Positions 10,100-18,776 of a stretch of 64,000 bases of DNA are shown here, one piece after another. The notes under the pieces were generated by a model. It was not told where the DNA came from, made no database searches, and was given only the letters and a program-made list of their open reading frames with translations. Numbering within the stretch: the stretch's first letter is position 1; each line of letters starts with the position of its first letter. A program made the position numbers and the translations under genes. The stretch spans positions 27,058 through 91,057 of the forward strand of contig NZ_SOFL01000008.1 in NCBI RefSeq assembly GCF_004402695.1, read 5' to 3'. The DNA is from Cryobacterium adonitolivorans. GTDB taxonomy: Bacteria; Actinomycetota; Actinomycetes; Actinomycetales; Microbacteriaceae.

Positions 10100-10939
10100 T
10101 CAGTCACCGTCATTTGAGTAATCACGCACAATGAACCGGCGATACGCCACTCGTCGGAGGGCCACCGGGATGAAACGGTATCCCCCGCGAACGAGCACGT
10201 TGCGGGCGAACTGGCGCCGAGTTACGAAGCGGTCCTTGAGCAGGCTGCGCTGCAGGGCGATCTCACTGCGGAACAGGGTGAGGCCACCGCGCCGGCCGTA
10301 GGCGCCGGCATCCACCCTGTACATCACCAGGGGATCCGGCAGGTTGGCCACCAGCGCGCCGGCCTGGATCATCCGGGCGAAGAGCCAGTAGTCCTCCATC
10401 AGGGGCAGTTCTCGGTAGCCGCCGGCCTTGGCCACCACCGACCTGCGGTAGACGACAGTCGGGTGGTTGAACGGATCGTGGAACCGAGCGGTCGTCACGA
10501 TGTCGTCGGGATCGGTCGGGGGAATCCGCTTGCCGAGCACCCGGCCCGCCTCGTCGAACTCGAGCATGCCCGTGCCGACGAGGTCGTAGCCGGTCTCGAT
10601 CATCGACAGCTGGAGTTCGAAACGGGTCGGCAATGAGATGTCGTCGGCGTCCATCCGCGCGACGACATCGTGGGCGCAGTGCCCCAAGCCCGTCTCCAGT
10701 GCGCGGGCAAGGCCGACGTTCGCCGGCAGGCGCACGTGGTTGACCGGTACCGGCGAGCTTGCGGCCGCGGCGGCGACCGCCGCCGCCAGCGCGGTGCCGA
10801 TCGGGCCGTCCTGCACGATGACCACGTCGCTGGGCCGTCGGCTCTGGTCGACGACCGTGCTGGCGAAGGCCTTGGTGAAGTACGCGGCCTTGTCGCCGGC
10901 GTACACCGGCAGGAGCAGGGAGAATTCGGTGGCAACCAC
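10100..10939 (-). CDS. Family 2 glycosyltransferase
   Basis: 279 residues. The GT-A nucleotide-binding start FSLLLPVYAGDKAAYFTKAF is followed by VVIVQDGPIG, and the metal-binding motif is in DVVARMDADDISLPTRFE. FHDPFNHPTVVYRRSVV and ELPLMEDYWLFARMI are typical of the WsaE/EpsE-like GT2 group acting on lipid-linked intermediates. The start is GTG 10939, three bases after the stop of the upstream GT2 gene, so translation is probably coupled. The sugar is unknown. Confidence 0.85.
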   Translation of the reverse strand: MVATEFSLLLPVYAGDKAAYFTKAFASTVVDQSRRPSDVVIVQDGPIGTALAAAVAAAAASSPVPVNHVRLPANVGLARALETGLGHCAHDVVARMDADDISLPTRFELQLSMIETGYDLVGTGMLEFDEAGRVLGKRIPPTDPDDIVTTARFHDPFNHPTVVYRRSVVAKAGGYRELPLMEDYWLFARMIQAGALVANLPDPLVMYRVDAGAYGRRGGLTLFRSEIALQRSLLKDRFVTRRQFARNVLVRGGYRFIPVALRRVAYRRFIVRDYSNDGD

Positions 10940-10942
10940 GAC

Positions 10943-11899
10943 TCAGGCCACCCCGGCTTCACAGGCGGCGACGTCATCGGAGGCCTCGCCGAGTCCGGCC
11001 AGAGCAACCCGATTGGGGCGGGGGCGGGTGCGCAGGCCGTCACGCAGGCCCCGCCGAAGTCCGGCCCAGAGGACCGGGCGGTTGGCCGAACCGCGGAAGG
11101 TGCGCGCCCACCGCAGCACGGTCGATCCCGAGTAGAGCAGCTTCTCGGCCGGATTGAGCCCGCGGGACAGTCCGAGGAGCCAGATCTTGTTTCGCACTTC
11201 GTAATAGAACCGTTCGCCGGGGTCCACATCGGTGGCGCCGAGTTTCACGGTCTTGTGCACGACGACGCTGCCGGGCACGAACAGACCCCGGCTTCGGCGC
11301 AGGATGCGTGTGGAGAACTCGAAGTCGTCGTTCCAGATGAAGTAGTCGGCGATCGGCAGCCCGTTCTCGAGAAGAGCATCGGCCCGCACCAGCATCGAGA
11401 CGAAGGACGAGCTGCGCACAGGAAGTGCGGCCCTGGCGTGCGCAGCCGCCCGTTCCCGGCCACCGACGAACGGCTTGACCCTGGGGGTGTTCATCGGGTG
11501 TTCCTGGCCATCTGTCCAGACGACCCTGGAGCCGGCGACCGTGACCCGGTGGTCGTCACCGACGCTGGCCAACAGCGCGGCGAGGGCGGTGTCCGTCGGC
11601 ACAGTGTCATCGTCCATCAGCCAGACGAGGTCGGCCTTCTGGCGCACGACGGCCCTGGCCGCTCCGATGGCAAAGCCGCCGGCGCCGCCGGTGTTGCGGT
11701 CCACCGAGACCAGGTCGGCCTGAGGAAACCGGTCCCTGACGAGCGCCGCGGTGTCGTCGGTCGAGGCGTTGTCGACGACGACGATGGCCGCGACCGAGGC
11801 CGTCTGCGCGGCCAGGGCATCGAGGACCTCGATCAGCAGGTCACGGCGGTTGTAGGCCACGACGACGGCCACCGTACGCGTGGCGGTCGGTGCGGTCAT
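10943..11899 (-). CDS. Family 2 glycosyltransferase, GlfT1- or rhamnosyltransferase-like
   Basis: 318 residues. The N-terminus TVAVVVAYNRRDLLIEVLDA and IVVVDNASTDDTAALV is followed by RNTGGAGGFAIGAARAV and the catalytic metal site LVWLMDDDTVPTD. The GGAGGFA segment plus WLxDDD is characteristic of GlfT1 and related rhamnosyl- or galactofuranosyltransferases that start galactan synthesis. A second acidic site, YFIWNDDFEFSTRI, matches the acceptor-base region of GlfT proteins. It overlaps the upstream membrane protein by four bases (ATGA). With the GlfT2-like gene at 3806 it would make a complete initiation and elongation pair, but the precise substrate is inferred. Confidence 0.75.
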   Translation of the reverse strand: MTAPTATRTVAVVVAYNRRDLLIEVLDALAAQTASVAAIVVVDNASTDDTAALVRDRFPQADLVSVDRNTGGAGGFAIGAARAVVRQKADLVWLMDDDTVPTDTALAALLASVGDDHRVTVAGSRVVWTDGQEHPMNTPRVKPFVGGRERAAAHARAALPVRSSSFVSMLVRADALLENGLPIADYFIWNDDFEFSTRILRRSRGLFVPGSVVVHKTVKLGATDVDPGERFYYEVRNKIWLLGLSRGLNPAEKLLYSGSTVLRWARTFRGSANRPVLWAGLRRGLRDGLRTRPRPNRVALAGLGEASDDVAACEAGVA

Positions 11900-14142
11900 A
11901 CCGACACCTCGGGCGCCGGCACCCGGCTGGCGCGGGCCAGGCGCAGCAGCCGGCCTTCGCCGGTGCGTCGCCGGCCAAGCAGCCGAAGCGCCGGCCAGCC
12001 GAGCAGTATAAAGAGCAGCAGCACGGCAGCAGCCAGCTGCGCGGGGTAACCCGGAGCGTAGAACGAGACCGTCACGGTTCTACCGAGCTGGGAGGCGTCG
12101 ATGTCGACGCCGAGAAGGAAGGTGTCCACTGGCTCGACCGACACCGTTCCGCCGTCGACCTGGTAGCCCGGCCACGGAATGCGGCTCAACGCCACCTGGC
12201 CGCCGTCGACGCCGATCGCGTCGACCCGGAAGCTCACACCCATCTCGTCTTCGTGCAGCACGGTCACCTCGGTGCCGGCCGAGGACCAGACGACGGAACC
12301 GGCCCCAGGGACGGGCTCGTCGCGCACGATCAGGCGGGTCTTCTCGGTGTCCTCCGCGACGTGCCAACCCTCCGGCACCACAGACCAGGCCTTCTTCGGC
12401 ACGACGGCCTTCACGGCCTGCACCGAGCTGACCCCCATCAGGTCGGCCACGGTCTTGCCGGTCTCAGGCATGGTGGTGAACAGGCGTGAGAAGAGGGCAC
12501 CGCAGGTGGAACCGTTGTACTGCATGCAGGTCAGCGAGTTGTACGGGGTGTAATACACAGCCGAGTACGCGTTCTGCACGTCTTCCTCTGTGACGTACCA
12601 GAGGTTTCCCACCAGGGTTTCATCCCAGGCGCCCGAGGAGCCGGTGTCGGCGACGCCGCCGGCGATGATCACGTCGCCCTCGGCGTTTTCAAGCTGCTGC
12701 TGGTAGTCGCTGACGTCGTTCGGCACACTGTAGTCGGGCAGTGGCGATGCCGGCGACGAGAGGTGCTGGGGAACGAGCAACAGCACCGTGAGCGCGATCG
12801 CGGCGCCGGCGACGGTCGCGACACCGCGTCCGGCCAGGGCGCCGCCGGACTCCCGGCCGAGCATCGGCAGGGGCCGGTCGCCGAGGATCCGGTAGGACAC
12901 CCAGACCGCGAACAGGATCACGACGGTGACAGCGGCCAGGACCTTGACGTACTGGGGCCCGGCGCTGAAGGTCAGTCCTGCTCCCAGGAGCACCAGCCCG
13001 CCGGCCAGCAGGAACCGGCCGCGGCTGAGCGCGGCTGGCCTGGCGTGGGACAACGCCACGGCCACAAGGATCAGCACGGCCAAGGTCAGGTACGGCATCA
13101 TCCGCACGGGGAAGCGCAACGGACCGAAATCGCTGGGCAGCAGCACCCCTGCCAGGGCGGCGACCAGCACGATCACGATGCTCAGCCGGCGCCGGAGCAG
13201 GTCGCGCAGACGTGCGAAGTCCACGAACGCGAGCAGCGGCAGGAACCACGCGATATACAGCAACGGCGCGTAGGGGAACTGCGCGTTGAAGAACATGATC
13301 CCCGGCGTGCCGACCGGGATTCCCGAGGCGAACAGACCGCTGAGGTTGACCGTGAGCAGGTCGGTGTTGCCCACACCGCTGGTTCGGCCCGTCACGGGCG
13401 CCGTGAGCAAGCCGGGCAGGTGCACGATGACCGCGAAACTGCCGGCGGCGGTGGCGAGCACGAAGGACCGAACGATGGCCGGCTTGTGCCGGGACAGGAA
13501 CGCCTCCACGATGAGGCCCGCCAGAGTGATCGCGAGGAAGATCGTGGCGTGCGCGTAACCGATCCCGACCAGGGCGATCGAAGACAGGATGGGCAGCACC
13601 GGCGACTTCGCCTGCAGCACGGCCCGCCTGGCGAGGACCCAGCTCAGCGGCAGAAAACTCCACGCCATCAGCCCGTTGGCCCAGGACGCCGCATCCATGT
13701 AGAGGGTGAAGCCGGCCAACGGCGCGGCGACGGCGACCAGCGCGGACCAGGGACGCAGCGCCCCGAAGTTGCGGGCGAGCGCGTACACGCCAACGGCACC
13801 GAGGATCAGGCAGAGGATCTTGACCACGGTGCTGAAGACCAGCGCGCTGCCGGTCAGATGGGCGCCGATGCCGACAACCCAGAGCACCGGACTCAGGATG
13901 CCCCAGGCACCCTCCGCCAGGTAGTTGCCCGACTGCCAGACCCGCGGGTTCACCAGCGACCAGTCCAGGTCGATGACCCGTCGGCCGATCTCGTACCACT
14001 GCCCGAACGCGCCGGCCTGGCTGTCATCCACGTAGTAAAAACCAGGGTCGAAGAACAGCGGGATGGACGCTCCCGCAAGGACCGCCACGACGACAAGCAT
14101 GGGCCACACAATTTTGGACTGCACCAGAAGATTATCCCTCAC
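11896..14142 (-). CDS. Large polytopic membrane protein, GT-C-like, with extracytoplasmic C-terminal domain
   Basis: 748 residues from GTG 14142. About 13 hydrophobic segments cover residues 10-480. The first periplasmic loop contains DPGFYYVDDSQAGAFGQWYE, an acidic pair after the first helix as in GT-C transferases that use polyprenyl-phosphate sugars. The C-terminal part (about 500-710) is soluble and probably outside the membrane, with a Cys pair in TCMQYNGSTCGALF; one last hydrophobic segment and a basic tail follow. Its stop overlaps the start of the GlfT1-like gene. A role in transferring sugars outside the membrane is likely but not shown. Confidence 0.6.
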   Translation of the reverse strand: MRDNLLVQSKIVWPMLVVVAVLAGASIPLFFDPGFYYVDDSQAGAFGQWYEIGRRVIDLDWSLVNPRVWQSGNYLAEGAWGILSPVLWVVGIGAHLTGSALVFSTVVKILCLILGAVGVYALARNFGALRPWSALVAVAAPLAGFTLYMDAASWANGLMAWSFLPLSWVLARRAVLQAKSPVLPILSSIALVGIGYAHATIFLAITLAGLIVEAFLSRHKPAIVRSFVLATAAGSFAVIVHLPGLLTAPVTGRTSGVGNTDLLTVNLSGLFASGIPVGTPGIMFFNAQFPYAPLLYIAWFLPLLAFVDFARLRDLLRRRLSIVIVLVAALAGVLLPSDFGPLRFPVRMMPYLTLAVLILVAVALSHARPAALSRGRFLLAGGLVLLGAGLTFSAGPQYVKVLAAVTVVILFAVWVSYRILGDRPLPMLGRESGGALAGRGVATVAGAAIALTVLLLVPQHLSSPASPLPDYSVPNDVSDYQQQLENAEGDVIIAGGVADTGSSGAWDETLVGNLWYVTEEDVQNAYSAVYYTPYNSLTCMQYNGSTCGALFSRLFTTMPETGKTVADLMGVSSVQAVKAVVPKKAWSVVPEGWHVAEDTEKTRLIVRDEPVPGAGSVVWSSAGTEVTVLHEDEMGVSFRVDAIGVDGGQVALSRIPWPGYQVDGGTVSVEPVDTFLLGVDIDASQLGRTVTVSFYAPGYPAQLAAAVLLLFILLGWPALRLLGRRRTGEGRLLRLARASRVPAPEVSV

Positions 14143-14176
14143 GGTGCCTTCACAACCGCACTGGAGGCCCAGCCGG

Positions 14177-14182
14177 TATCGT
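14177..14182 (+). promoter_or_regulatory. Candidate -10 box (TATCGT) for the GT2 operon
   Basis: TATCGTGG about 42 bases before ATG 14224, in the divergent 81-base gap with the membrane protein gene. Confidence 0.35.
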
Positions 14183-14223
14183 GGTGGGGTAGTTTCCCCA
14201 ACGGAACGAGCAACCACCTACAT

Positions 14224-15129
14224 ATGAGTAACAACTCGCAGCAATCAGGCCACACCCCCTCGAACCCGGACGAACCTCTCGTCTCGATCGTCATCCCCGC
14301 CTATAACAATGCGGACTACCTCGACGAGACGATGAAGAGCGTGCTGGGCCAGACCTACACCAACCTCGAGGTGATCGTCTCCGACCACGCCTCCACCGAC
14401 GACACCTGGGCCGTCATGGAACGCTACAGCTCGGACCCCCGGGTCACCCTCTTGCACACCGAGGGCGGCGGCGGGGCCCTCCGCAACTGGAACCGGGTGA
14501 GCCAGGCTGCCACCGGCGAGCTGATCAAACTCGTCTGCGGCGACGACCTGCTCTATCCCACCATCGTCGCCCAGCAGGTTGCCGCGCTCATCAACGAGCC
14601 CGGCGCCGTTCTGGCCGCCTCCCCGCGTGACATCGTCGACGCCAACGGCGCCCCGGTGCTGAAGAACCGTGGCCTGGCCGGCCTGGTCGGCGTGCACGAC
14701 GGCGCCGTCGCCGTGCGCAAGACCGTCACCCAGGGCACCAACATCTTCGGTGAACCCGGCTGTGTGCTCATGCGCCGCAGCGTCCTGGAGAAGGTGGGCT
14801 GGTGGGATTCGCGCTGGCCGTACCTCATCGACGAGACCTCCTATTCGCTCGTTCTGCTCGAGGGCAAGTTCGTCGGCGTTCCCGGCAGCCTGGCCGGTTT
14901 CCGCATCTCCGACAGCCAGTGGAGCGTGCGCCTCGTCGCCGAGCAGGCCGAGCAGGCGATCGGCTTCCACAACTGGGTGGCGAAGACCCGCCCCGACGTC
15001 GTCTCCGGCACCGACCGGATGATCGGCAACACGCGCGCCAGGGTGATGGCCCAGGTTCGCCGGCTCGCCTACATCTGGCTCGGCCGGCGCATGTCCAAGG
15101 CGGTGACGGCGGATGCCGCACGCGACTGA
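14224..15129 (+). CDS. Family 2 glycosyltransferase
   Basis: 301 residues. PLVSIVIPAYNNADYLDETM and LEVIVSDHASTDDTW define the GT-A fold, and the metal site lies in LIKLVCGDDLLYPTIV. The latter reads GDD instead of DxD, as seen in some GT2 enzymes acting on deoxysugars. The start is ATG 14224; the frame stays open far upstream, but that part is antisense to the membrane protein and lacks GT sequence. It is followed by the DPM1/ArnC-like gene and an epimerase, so the three probably build one modification. Confidence 0.85.
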   Translation: MSNNSQQSGHTPSNPDEPLVSIVIPAYNNADYLDETMKSVLGQTYTNLEVIVSDHASTDDTWAVMERYSSDPRVTLLHTEGGGGALRNWNRVSQAATGELIKLVCGDDLLYPTIVAQQVAALINEPGAVLAASPRDIVDANGAPVLKNRGLAGLVGVHDGAVAVRKTVTQGTNIFGEPGCVLMRRSVLEKVGWWDSRWPYLIDETSYSLVLLEGKFVGVPGSLAGFRISDSQWSVRLVAEQAEQAIGFHNWVAKTRPDVVSGTDRMIGNTRARVMAQVRRLAYIWLGRRMSKAVTADAARD

Positions 15130-15155
15130 CCCGACCGACGAAACGGCCCGTGTGA

Positions 15156-15169
15156 TAGGTTCTGAACCC
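15156..15169 (+). promoter_or_regulatory. Internal -10 box (TAGGTT) before the ArnC-like gene
   Basis: TAGGTT at 15156-15161 is eight bases from GTG 15170. It suggests a second, internal start of transcription inside the operon. Confidence 0.35.
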
Positions 15170-16186
15170 GTGACACTCCCCTCAGCAGAACCCGACGTCG
15201 CCGACCACAGCATCTCGATCGTTGTCCCCGTATACCAGGGAGAACGCACCCTCACCGGTGTGCTCGAGGAGATCGAACCGCTGACCCGCCTGAGTATCAC
15301 CCCCGACGGCTACAGCTTCCAGGTTGAAGAGGTCCTGCTGGTCTTCGACCACGGTCCGGACGATTCGGCGTCGATCATCCGCAGCATCACCGACCGGTTC
15401 CCGTTCGCTCGCGGCATCTGGCTGAGCAAGAACTTCGGCCAGCACGCGGCCACCCTCGCCGGCATGGCGTCTTCCGGCGGGGACTGGATCGTCACCCTCG
15501 ACGAGGACGGCCAGCACGACCCCAGTGCCATCGGCGGGATGCTCGACACCGCCATGCGCGAGCAGGCCAGCGTCGTGTACGCCAAGCCGACCAACCCGGC
15601 CCCGCACGGGCCCGTTCGCAACGTCGCCTCGAAGACCGCCAAATACCTGCTCACCAAGCTGTCCGGTACCGGCGCTGCCGCCGACTACCAGAGCTACCGG
15701 CTGATGCTCGGCAACATCGGCCGCAGCGTTGCCGCCTATGCCGGCTCCGGTGTGTACCTCGACGTCGCCATCGGCTGGGTCGCCTCCCGCGTCACGACCT
15801 CCCCGGTCGAATTGCGCGAAGAAGGAGAACGCAACTCCGGCTATTCGGCCCGCCGGTTGTTCTCGCACTTCTGGCGCATGATCCTGACCACCGGCACGAG
15901 GGGGCTGCGGATCGTCAGCGGCCTCGGCGTGATCTTCGCGGTGATCGGCGTGGTCTTCGCTGTCGTCATCTTCATCCAGCGGCTCGCCGGCGACATCGCG
16001 ATCCAGGGCTGGGCGTCGCTCAGCGTCCTGGTGCTGCTGAGCGCAGGGTTCATCCTGTTCTCCCTGGGCATCATCGCGGAGTACATCGGCATCAACGTGA
16101 ACATGGCCATGGGCAAGCCGCCGTACCTGATCACGACCGACCCGGCGGATGGGCCTCTCGGGCGGACGCGCAAAGTCGCCAAGTGA
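15170..16186 (+). CDS. Polyprenyl-phosphate glycosyltransferase (DPM1/ArnC/GtrB-like GT2)
   Basis: 338 residues. The GT2 domain has SISIVVPVYQGERTL, then EEVLLVFDHGPDDS, and the catalytic DxD in DWIVTLDEDGQHDPSAI. Two C-terminal membrane helices (GVIFAVIGVVFAVVIFI and LSVLVLLSAGFILFSLGII) are those of GtrB/ArnC enzymes, which move a sugar from a nucleotide donor to polyprenyl phosphate. GTG 15170 is preferred; an ATG at 15113 inside the preceding gene is an alternative. The stop overlaps the epimerase start by four bases (GTGA). It would supply the lipid-linked donor needed by GT-C type membrane transferases in this locus, possibly together with the GtrA-like protein at 25022. Confidence 0.88.
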   Translation: MTLPSAEPDVADHSISIVVPVYQGERTLTGVLEEIEPLTRLSITPDGYSFQVEEVLLVFDHGPDDSASIIRSITDRFPFARGIWLSKNFGQHAATLAGMASSGGDWIVTLDEDGQHDPSAIGGMLDTAMREQASVVYAKPTNPAPHGPVRNVASKTAKYLLTKLSGTGAAADYQSYRLMLGNIGRSVAAYAGSGVYLDVAIGWVASRVTTSPVELREEGERNSGYSARRLFSHFWRMILTTGTRGLRIVSGLGVIFAVIGVVFAVVIFIQRLAGDIAIQGWASLSVLVLLSAGFILFSLGIIAEYIGINVNMAMGKPPYLITTDPADGPLGRTRKVAK

Positions 16187-17151
16187 CCACCTACGTCTGG
16201 GTGATCGGGGCTCGCGGCCTGCTGGGCAGCGCCACGGCCGCGGCAATCACCCGCCGGGCCGGCTGGGAGCTGCTGCCCACCCAACCGCTGCCATGGGCCG
16301 ATGACGACGCCCTGACGACGGCGGCCTCGGCGATCGCGACGCGGCTGCTTGACACTGCCGTGACCGAGCGCGCGAACTGGGCGGTGCTCTGGCTGGCCGG
16401 CAACGCCGTCACCTCGACGCCGCCGGAGGCGATCGGCCGGGAACTCCACCAGCTCAGACTGGTGCTCGACGCCGTCGGCACCGCGGCCGCCTACCAGGGC
16501 GCCGCCGGCGCCGGCGCCGTTTTCTACGCGTCCTCGGCCGGCGGCGTATACGGCGGTTCGGCGCATCCGCCGTTCGACGAGCAGAGCGCACCGGTGCCCA
16601 TCTCGGGCTACGGACGGTTCAAGCTCGACGCCGAGGCGAGCTTGTTCGCCTTCTCGCGCGCCACCGGGGTCTCGGTGCTCGCCGGCCGGATCGCGAACCT
16701 GTACGGGCCCGGCCAGAAGCTGGGCAAGATGCAGGGCCTGATCTCCCACCTGGCCAAGGCCCAGTTCTCGCCCAAGCCGGCGTCGATCTTCGTGCCGCTG
16801 GAGACCATGCGGGACTACATCTTTGTACGCGACTGCGCCGAACTCGTCGTGGACTGCGTCGCCAGGTTGCTCTCGGTCACGGCGGACGCCGGACGCACCG
16901 AGGTGGTCAAGAACCTCGCCTCAGGTCAGGCCGTGACGATCAGCAACCTGCTCGGCCAGATTCGCAGCCTCGCCAAGGGCCAGCCGAACGTGATGTTGGG
17001 CTACTCGGCCGAGGCCTCGATGCAGGGACTTGACCTGCGCATCACCTCGACGGTGTGGCCCGACCTGGACCGGCGGCAGCTGACCAGCCTGCCGGCGGGG
17101 ATCAAGGCCACCATGGACGACGTCCTCGCCCACATCCAGTCCGGCGGCTGA
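16183..17151 (+). CDS. NAD-dependent epimerase/dehydratase family protein
   Basis: 322 residues of the extended short-chain dehydrogenase fold. The N-terminal VWVIGARGLLGSATAAAI is the NAD-binding glycine motif. FYASSAGGVYGGS supplies the active-site serine region, and ISGYGRFKLDAE holds the Tyr-x-x-x-Lys pair. ETMRDYIFVRDCAELVVD is the substrate-side motif of nucleotide-sugar epimerases. The substrate is not determinable. Translational coupling to the ArnC-like transferase suggests it makes that enzyme's donor. Confidence 0.8.
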   Translation: MTTYVWVIGARGLLGSATAAAITRRAGWELLPTQPLPWADDDALTTAASAIATRLLDTAVTERANWAVLWLAGNAVTSTPPEAIGRELHQLRLVLDAVGTAAAYQGAAGAGAVFYASSAGGVYGGSAHPPFDEQSAPVPISGYGRFKLDAEASLFAFSRATGVSVLAGRIANLYGPGQKLGKMQGLISHLAKAQFSPKPASIFVPLETMRDYIFVRDCAELVVDCVARLLSVTADAGRTEVVKNLASGQAVTISNLLGQIRSLAKGQPNVMLGYSAEASMQGLDLRITSTVWPDLDRRQLTSLPAGIKATMDDVLAHIQSGG

Positions 17152-17174
17152 CACCCGTCGAATGCCGCAAAAAT

Positions 17175-17199
17175 GCCCCGTGGAACGCATCCACGGGGC
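17175..17199. terminator. Bidirectional rho-independent terminator
   Basis: GCCCCGTGGA and TCCACGGGGC form a perfect 10-bp stem with a 5-base loop. On the minus strand a run of five T follows, so it serves rmlA well, and it can also stop the plus-strand epimerase operon. Confidence 0.85.
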
Positions 17200-17223
17200 C
17201 ATTCGCGTCGATTCGCGTACCTG

Positions 17224-18090
17224 TTAGTCGGTCTTGAGGAGACCCGACAGGTAGACGCCGTAGCCGCTCTTGGCGAGCGGGGCGGCGAGGCGGCTCAGCT
17301 GGGCGTCGTCGATCCAGCCGGCGCGCCAGGCGATCTCTTCGATGCAGCCGATCTTGTGACCCTGACGGTCCTCGATCACGCGCACGTACTCTGAGGCCTG
17401 CATCATCGATTCGAAGGTGCCGGTGTCCAGCCAGGCGGTGCCGCGGTCCAGGACCTGCACGTGCAGGTTGCCCTGGTTGAGGTAGCGCTCGTTGACGGTT
17501 GAGATCTCCAGCTCGCCGCGGGCGGACGGTTCGATGGACTTGGCGATCTCGACGACGGAGTTGTCGTAGAAGTACAGCCCGGGCACGGCGTAGTTGCTCT
17601 TGGGCTTCTCAGGCTTCTCTTCGATCGACACGGCGGTGAAGTCGTCGTCGAACTCCACGACCCCATACGAGGTGGGGTTGGACACGTGGTACGCGAAGAT
17701 CAGTGCGCCGTCGATGTCGGCGTTGTTGCGCAGGGCCGAACCGAGCCCGGCGCCGTGGAAGATGTTGTCACCGAGCACCAGCGCGACGCTGTCGTCGCCG
17801 ATGAACTCCTCACCGATGGTGAACGCCTGCGCAAGGCCGTCCGGGGAGGGCTGCACGGCGTACTCCAGACTGATGCCGAGCTCGCTGCCGTCGCCGAGGA
17901 GGGCCTTGAACTGATCGTTGTACTCGGGGGTGGTGATGATGAGCACCTCGCGGATGCCGGCCATCATCAGCGTCGAGAGGGGGTAGTAGATCATCGGCTT
18001 GTCGTAGATCGGCATCAGCTGCTTGGAGATGCCCTTGGTGATCGGCCACAGGCGGGTTCCTGAGCCTCCGGCGAGAATGATTCCGCGCAT
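17224..18090 (-). CDS. rmlA: Glucose-1-phosphate thymidylyltransferase
   Basis: First step of dTDP-L-rhamnose synthesis: dTTP plus glucose-1-phosphate gives dTDP-glucose. The 288 residues start [20 protein letters not shown], the pyrophosphorylase signature, followed by [20 protein letters not shown] and the magnesium site [33 protein letters not shown] and [15 protein letters not shown] are family hallmarks. The length is standard. It follows rmlC by three bases on the same strand, so rmlCA form one operon divergent from rmlBD. Confidence 0.96.
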   Translation of the reverse strand: MRGIILAGGSGTRLWPITKGISKQLMPIYDKPMIYYPLSTLMMAGIREVLIITTPEYNDQFKALLGDGSELGISLEYAVQPSPDGLAQAFTIGEEFIGDDSVALVLGDNIFHGAGLGSALRNNADIDGALIFAYHVSNPTSYGVVEFDDDFTAVSIEEKPEKPKSNYAVPGLYFYDNSVVEIAKSIEPSARGELEISTVNERYLNQGNLHVQVLDRGTAWLDTGTFESMMQASEYVRVIEDRQGHKIGCIEEIAWRAGWIDDAQLSRLAAPLAKSGYGVYLSGLLKTD

Positions 18091-18093
18091 GAT

Positions 18094-18702
18094 CTAGTTC
18101 CGTTCGTTGAGCGTCTGGTAGTAGGCGCGGGCGGCGTCCCAGGTGGGCAGCAGTCCGCTCGCGGCGGCCTCGGTGAGGCTCGGCGCGTCGGTGTCCTTCG
18201 GAGAGAGCAGCAGTTCCCCGGCCCCGGACGGGAACACCAGGCCAACCTCGTCATCGAGCGGGTTGATCCCGTGCTCGGCGCCGGCGGTGTAGGTGGAGGA
18301 GACCAGGTAGCTCACCGTGGCCTTGTCGGTCAGGGCGACGAAAGCGTGGCCGAGTCCTTCGGCGATGTACACGGCCTTGCGATCCACGTCGTCCAGCAGC
18401 ACCGAATCCCACTTGCCGAAGGTCGGCGAACCGACCCGGATGTCAACGATGAAGTCGATGATCGCACCGTGCGTGGCAGTGACATATTTGGCCTGGCCCG
18501 GCGGGATGTCGGCGAAGTGGATGCCGCGCACGACGCCGCGGCTGGACACGGAGGTGTTGGCCTGACGCAGGTCCAGCGGGTGCCCAACCGCCTCGGACAG
18601 CTTGTCGAAGCGGTACCACTCGAGGAAGACTCCCCGGTCGTCCCCGAACTGCTTGGGGGTCACCTCGTAGGAATCGGGGATGGAGAGTTCACGAATCTGC
18701 AC
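18094..18702 (-). CDS. rmlC: dTDP-4-dehydrorhamnose 3,5-epimerase
   Basis: 202 residues of the RmlC cupin. DRGVFLEWYRFDKLSEAVG, then NTSVSSRGVVRGIHFADIP with the catalytic histidine, then GAIIDFIVDIRVGSPTFGKW and GLGHAFVALTDKATVSYL. The start is GTG 18702 seven bases after TAGGCT; the 15 extra residues of a longer frame would overlap that promoter. It isomerises dTDP-4-keto-6-deoxyglucose at C3 and C5 in the rhamnose pathway. Confidence 0.93.
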   Translation of the reverse strand: MQIRELSIPDSYEVTPKQFGDDRGVFLEWYRFDKLSEAVGHPLDLRQANTSVSSRGVVRGIHFADIPPGQAKYVTATHGAIIDFIVDIRVGSPTFGKWDSVLLDDVDRKAVYIAEGLGHAFVALTDKATVSYLVSSTYTAGAEHGINPLDDEVGLVFPSGAGELLLSPKDTDAPSLTEAAASGLLPTWDAARAYYQTLNERN

Positions 18703-18715
18703 GCTTGCCAGCCTA
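18703..18715 (-). promoter_or_regulatory. -10 box (TAGGCT, 18710-18715) for a leaderless rmlC start
   Basis: TAGGCT is seven bases from GTG 18702. Confidence 0.55.
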
Positions 18716-18730
18716 GCAATGCGCGTCCAG

Positions 18731-18736
18731 TACAAT
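18731..18736 (+). promoter_or_regulatory. -10 box (TACAAT) for rmlB
   Basis: TACAAT about 40 bases before ATG 18777. It lies in the 74-base divergent gap with rmlC, so both arms of rhamnose synthesis start from one intergenic region. Confidence 0.45.
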
Positions 18737-18776
18737 CGCGTAGGCACCTTTACGCAAACGGAATGGTTACCAATAT

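Noticed and set aside
12763..14223. Long open frame continuous with the GT2 gene on the plus strand
   Set aside because: It is antisense to the membrane protein gene, with Gln/Arg/Asp-rich nonsense sequence typical of high-GC shadow frames; the GT2 start is at 14224.
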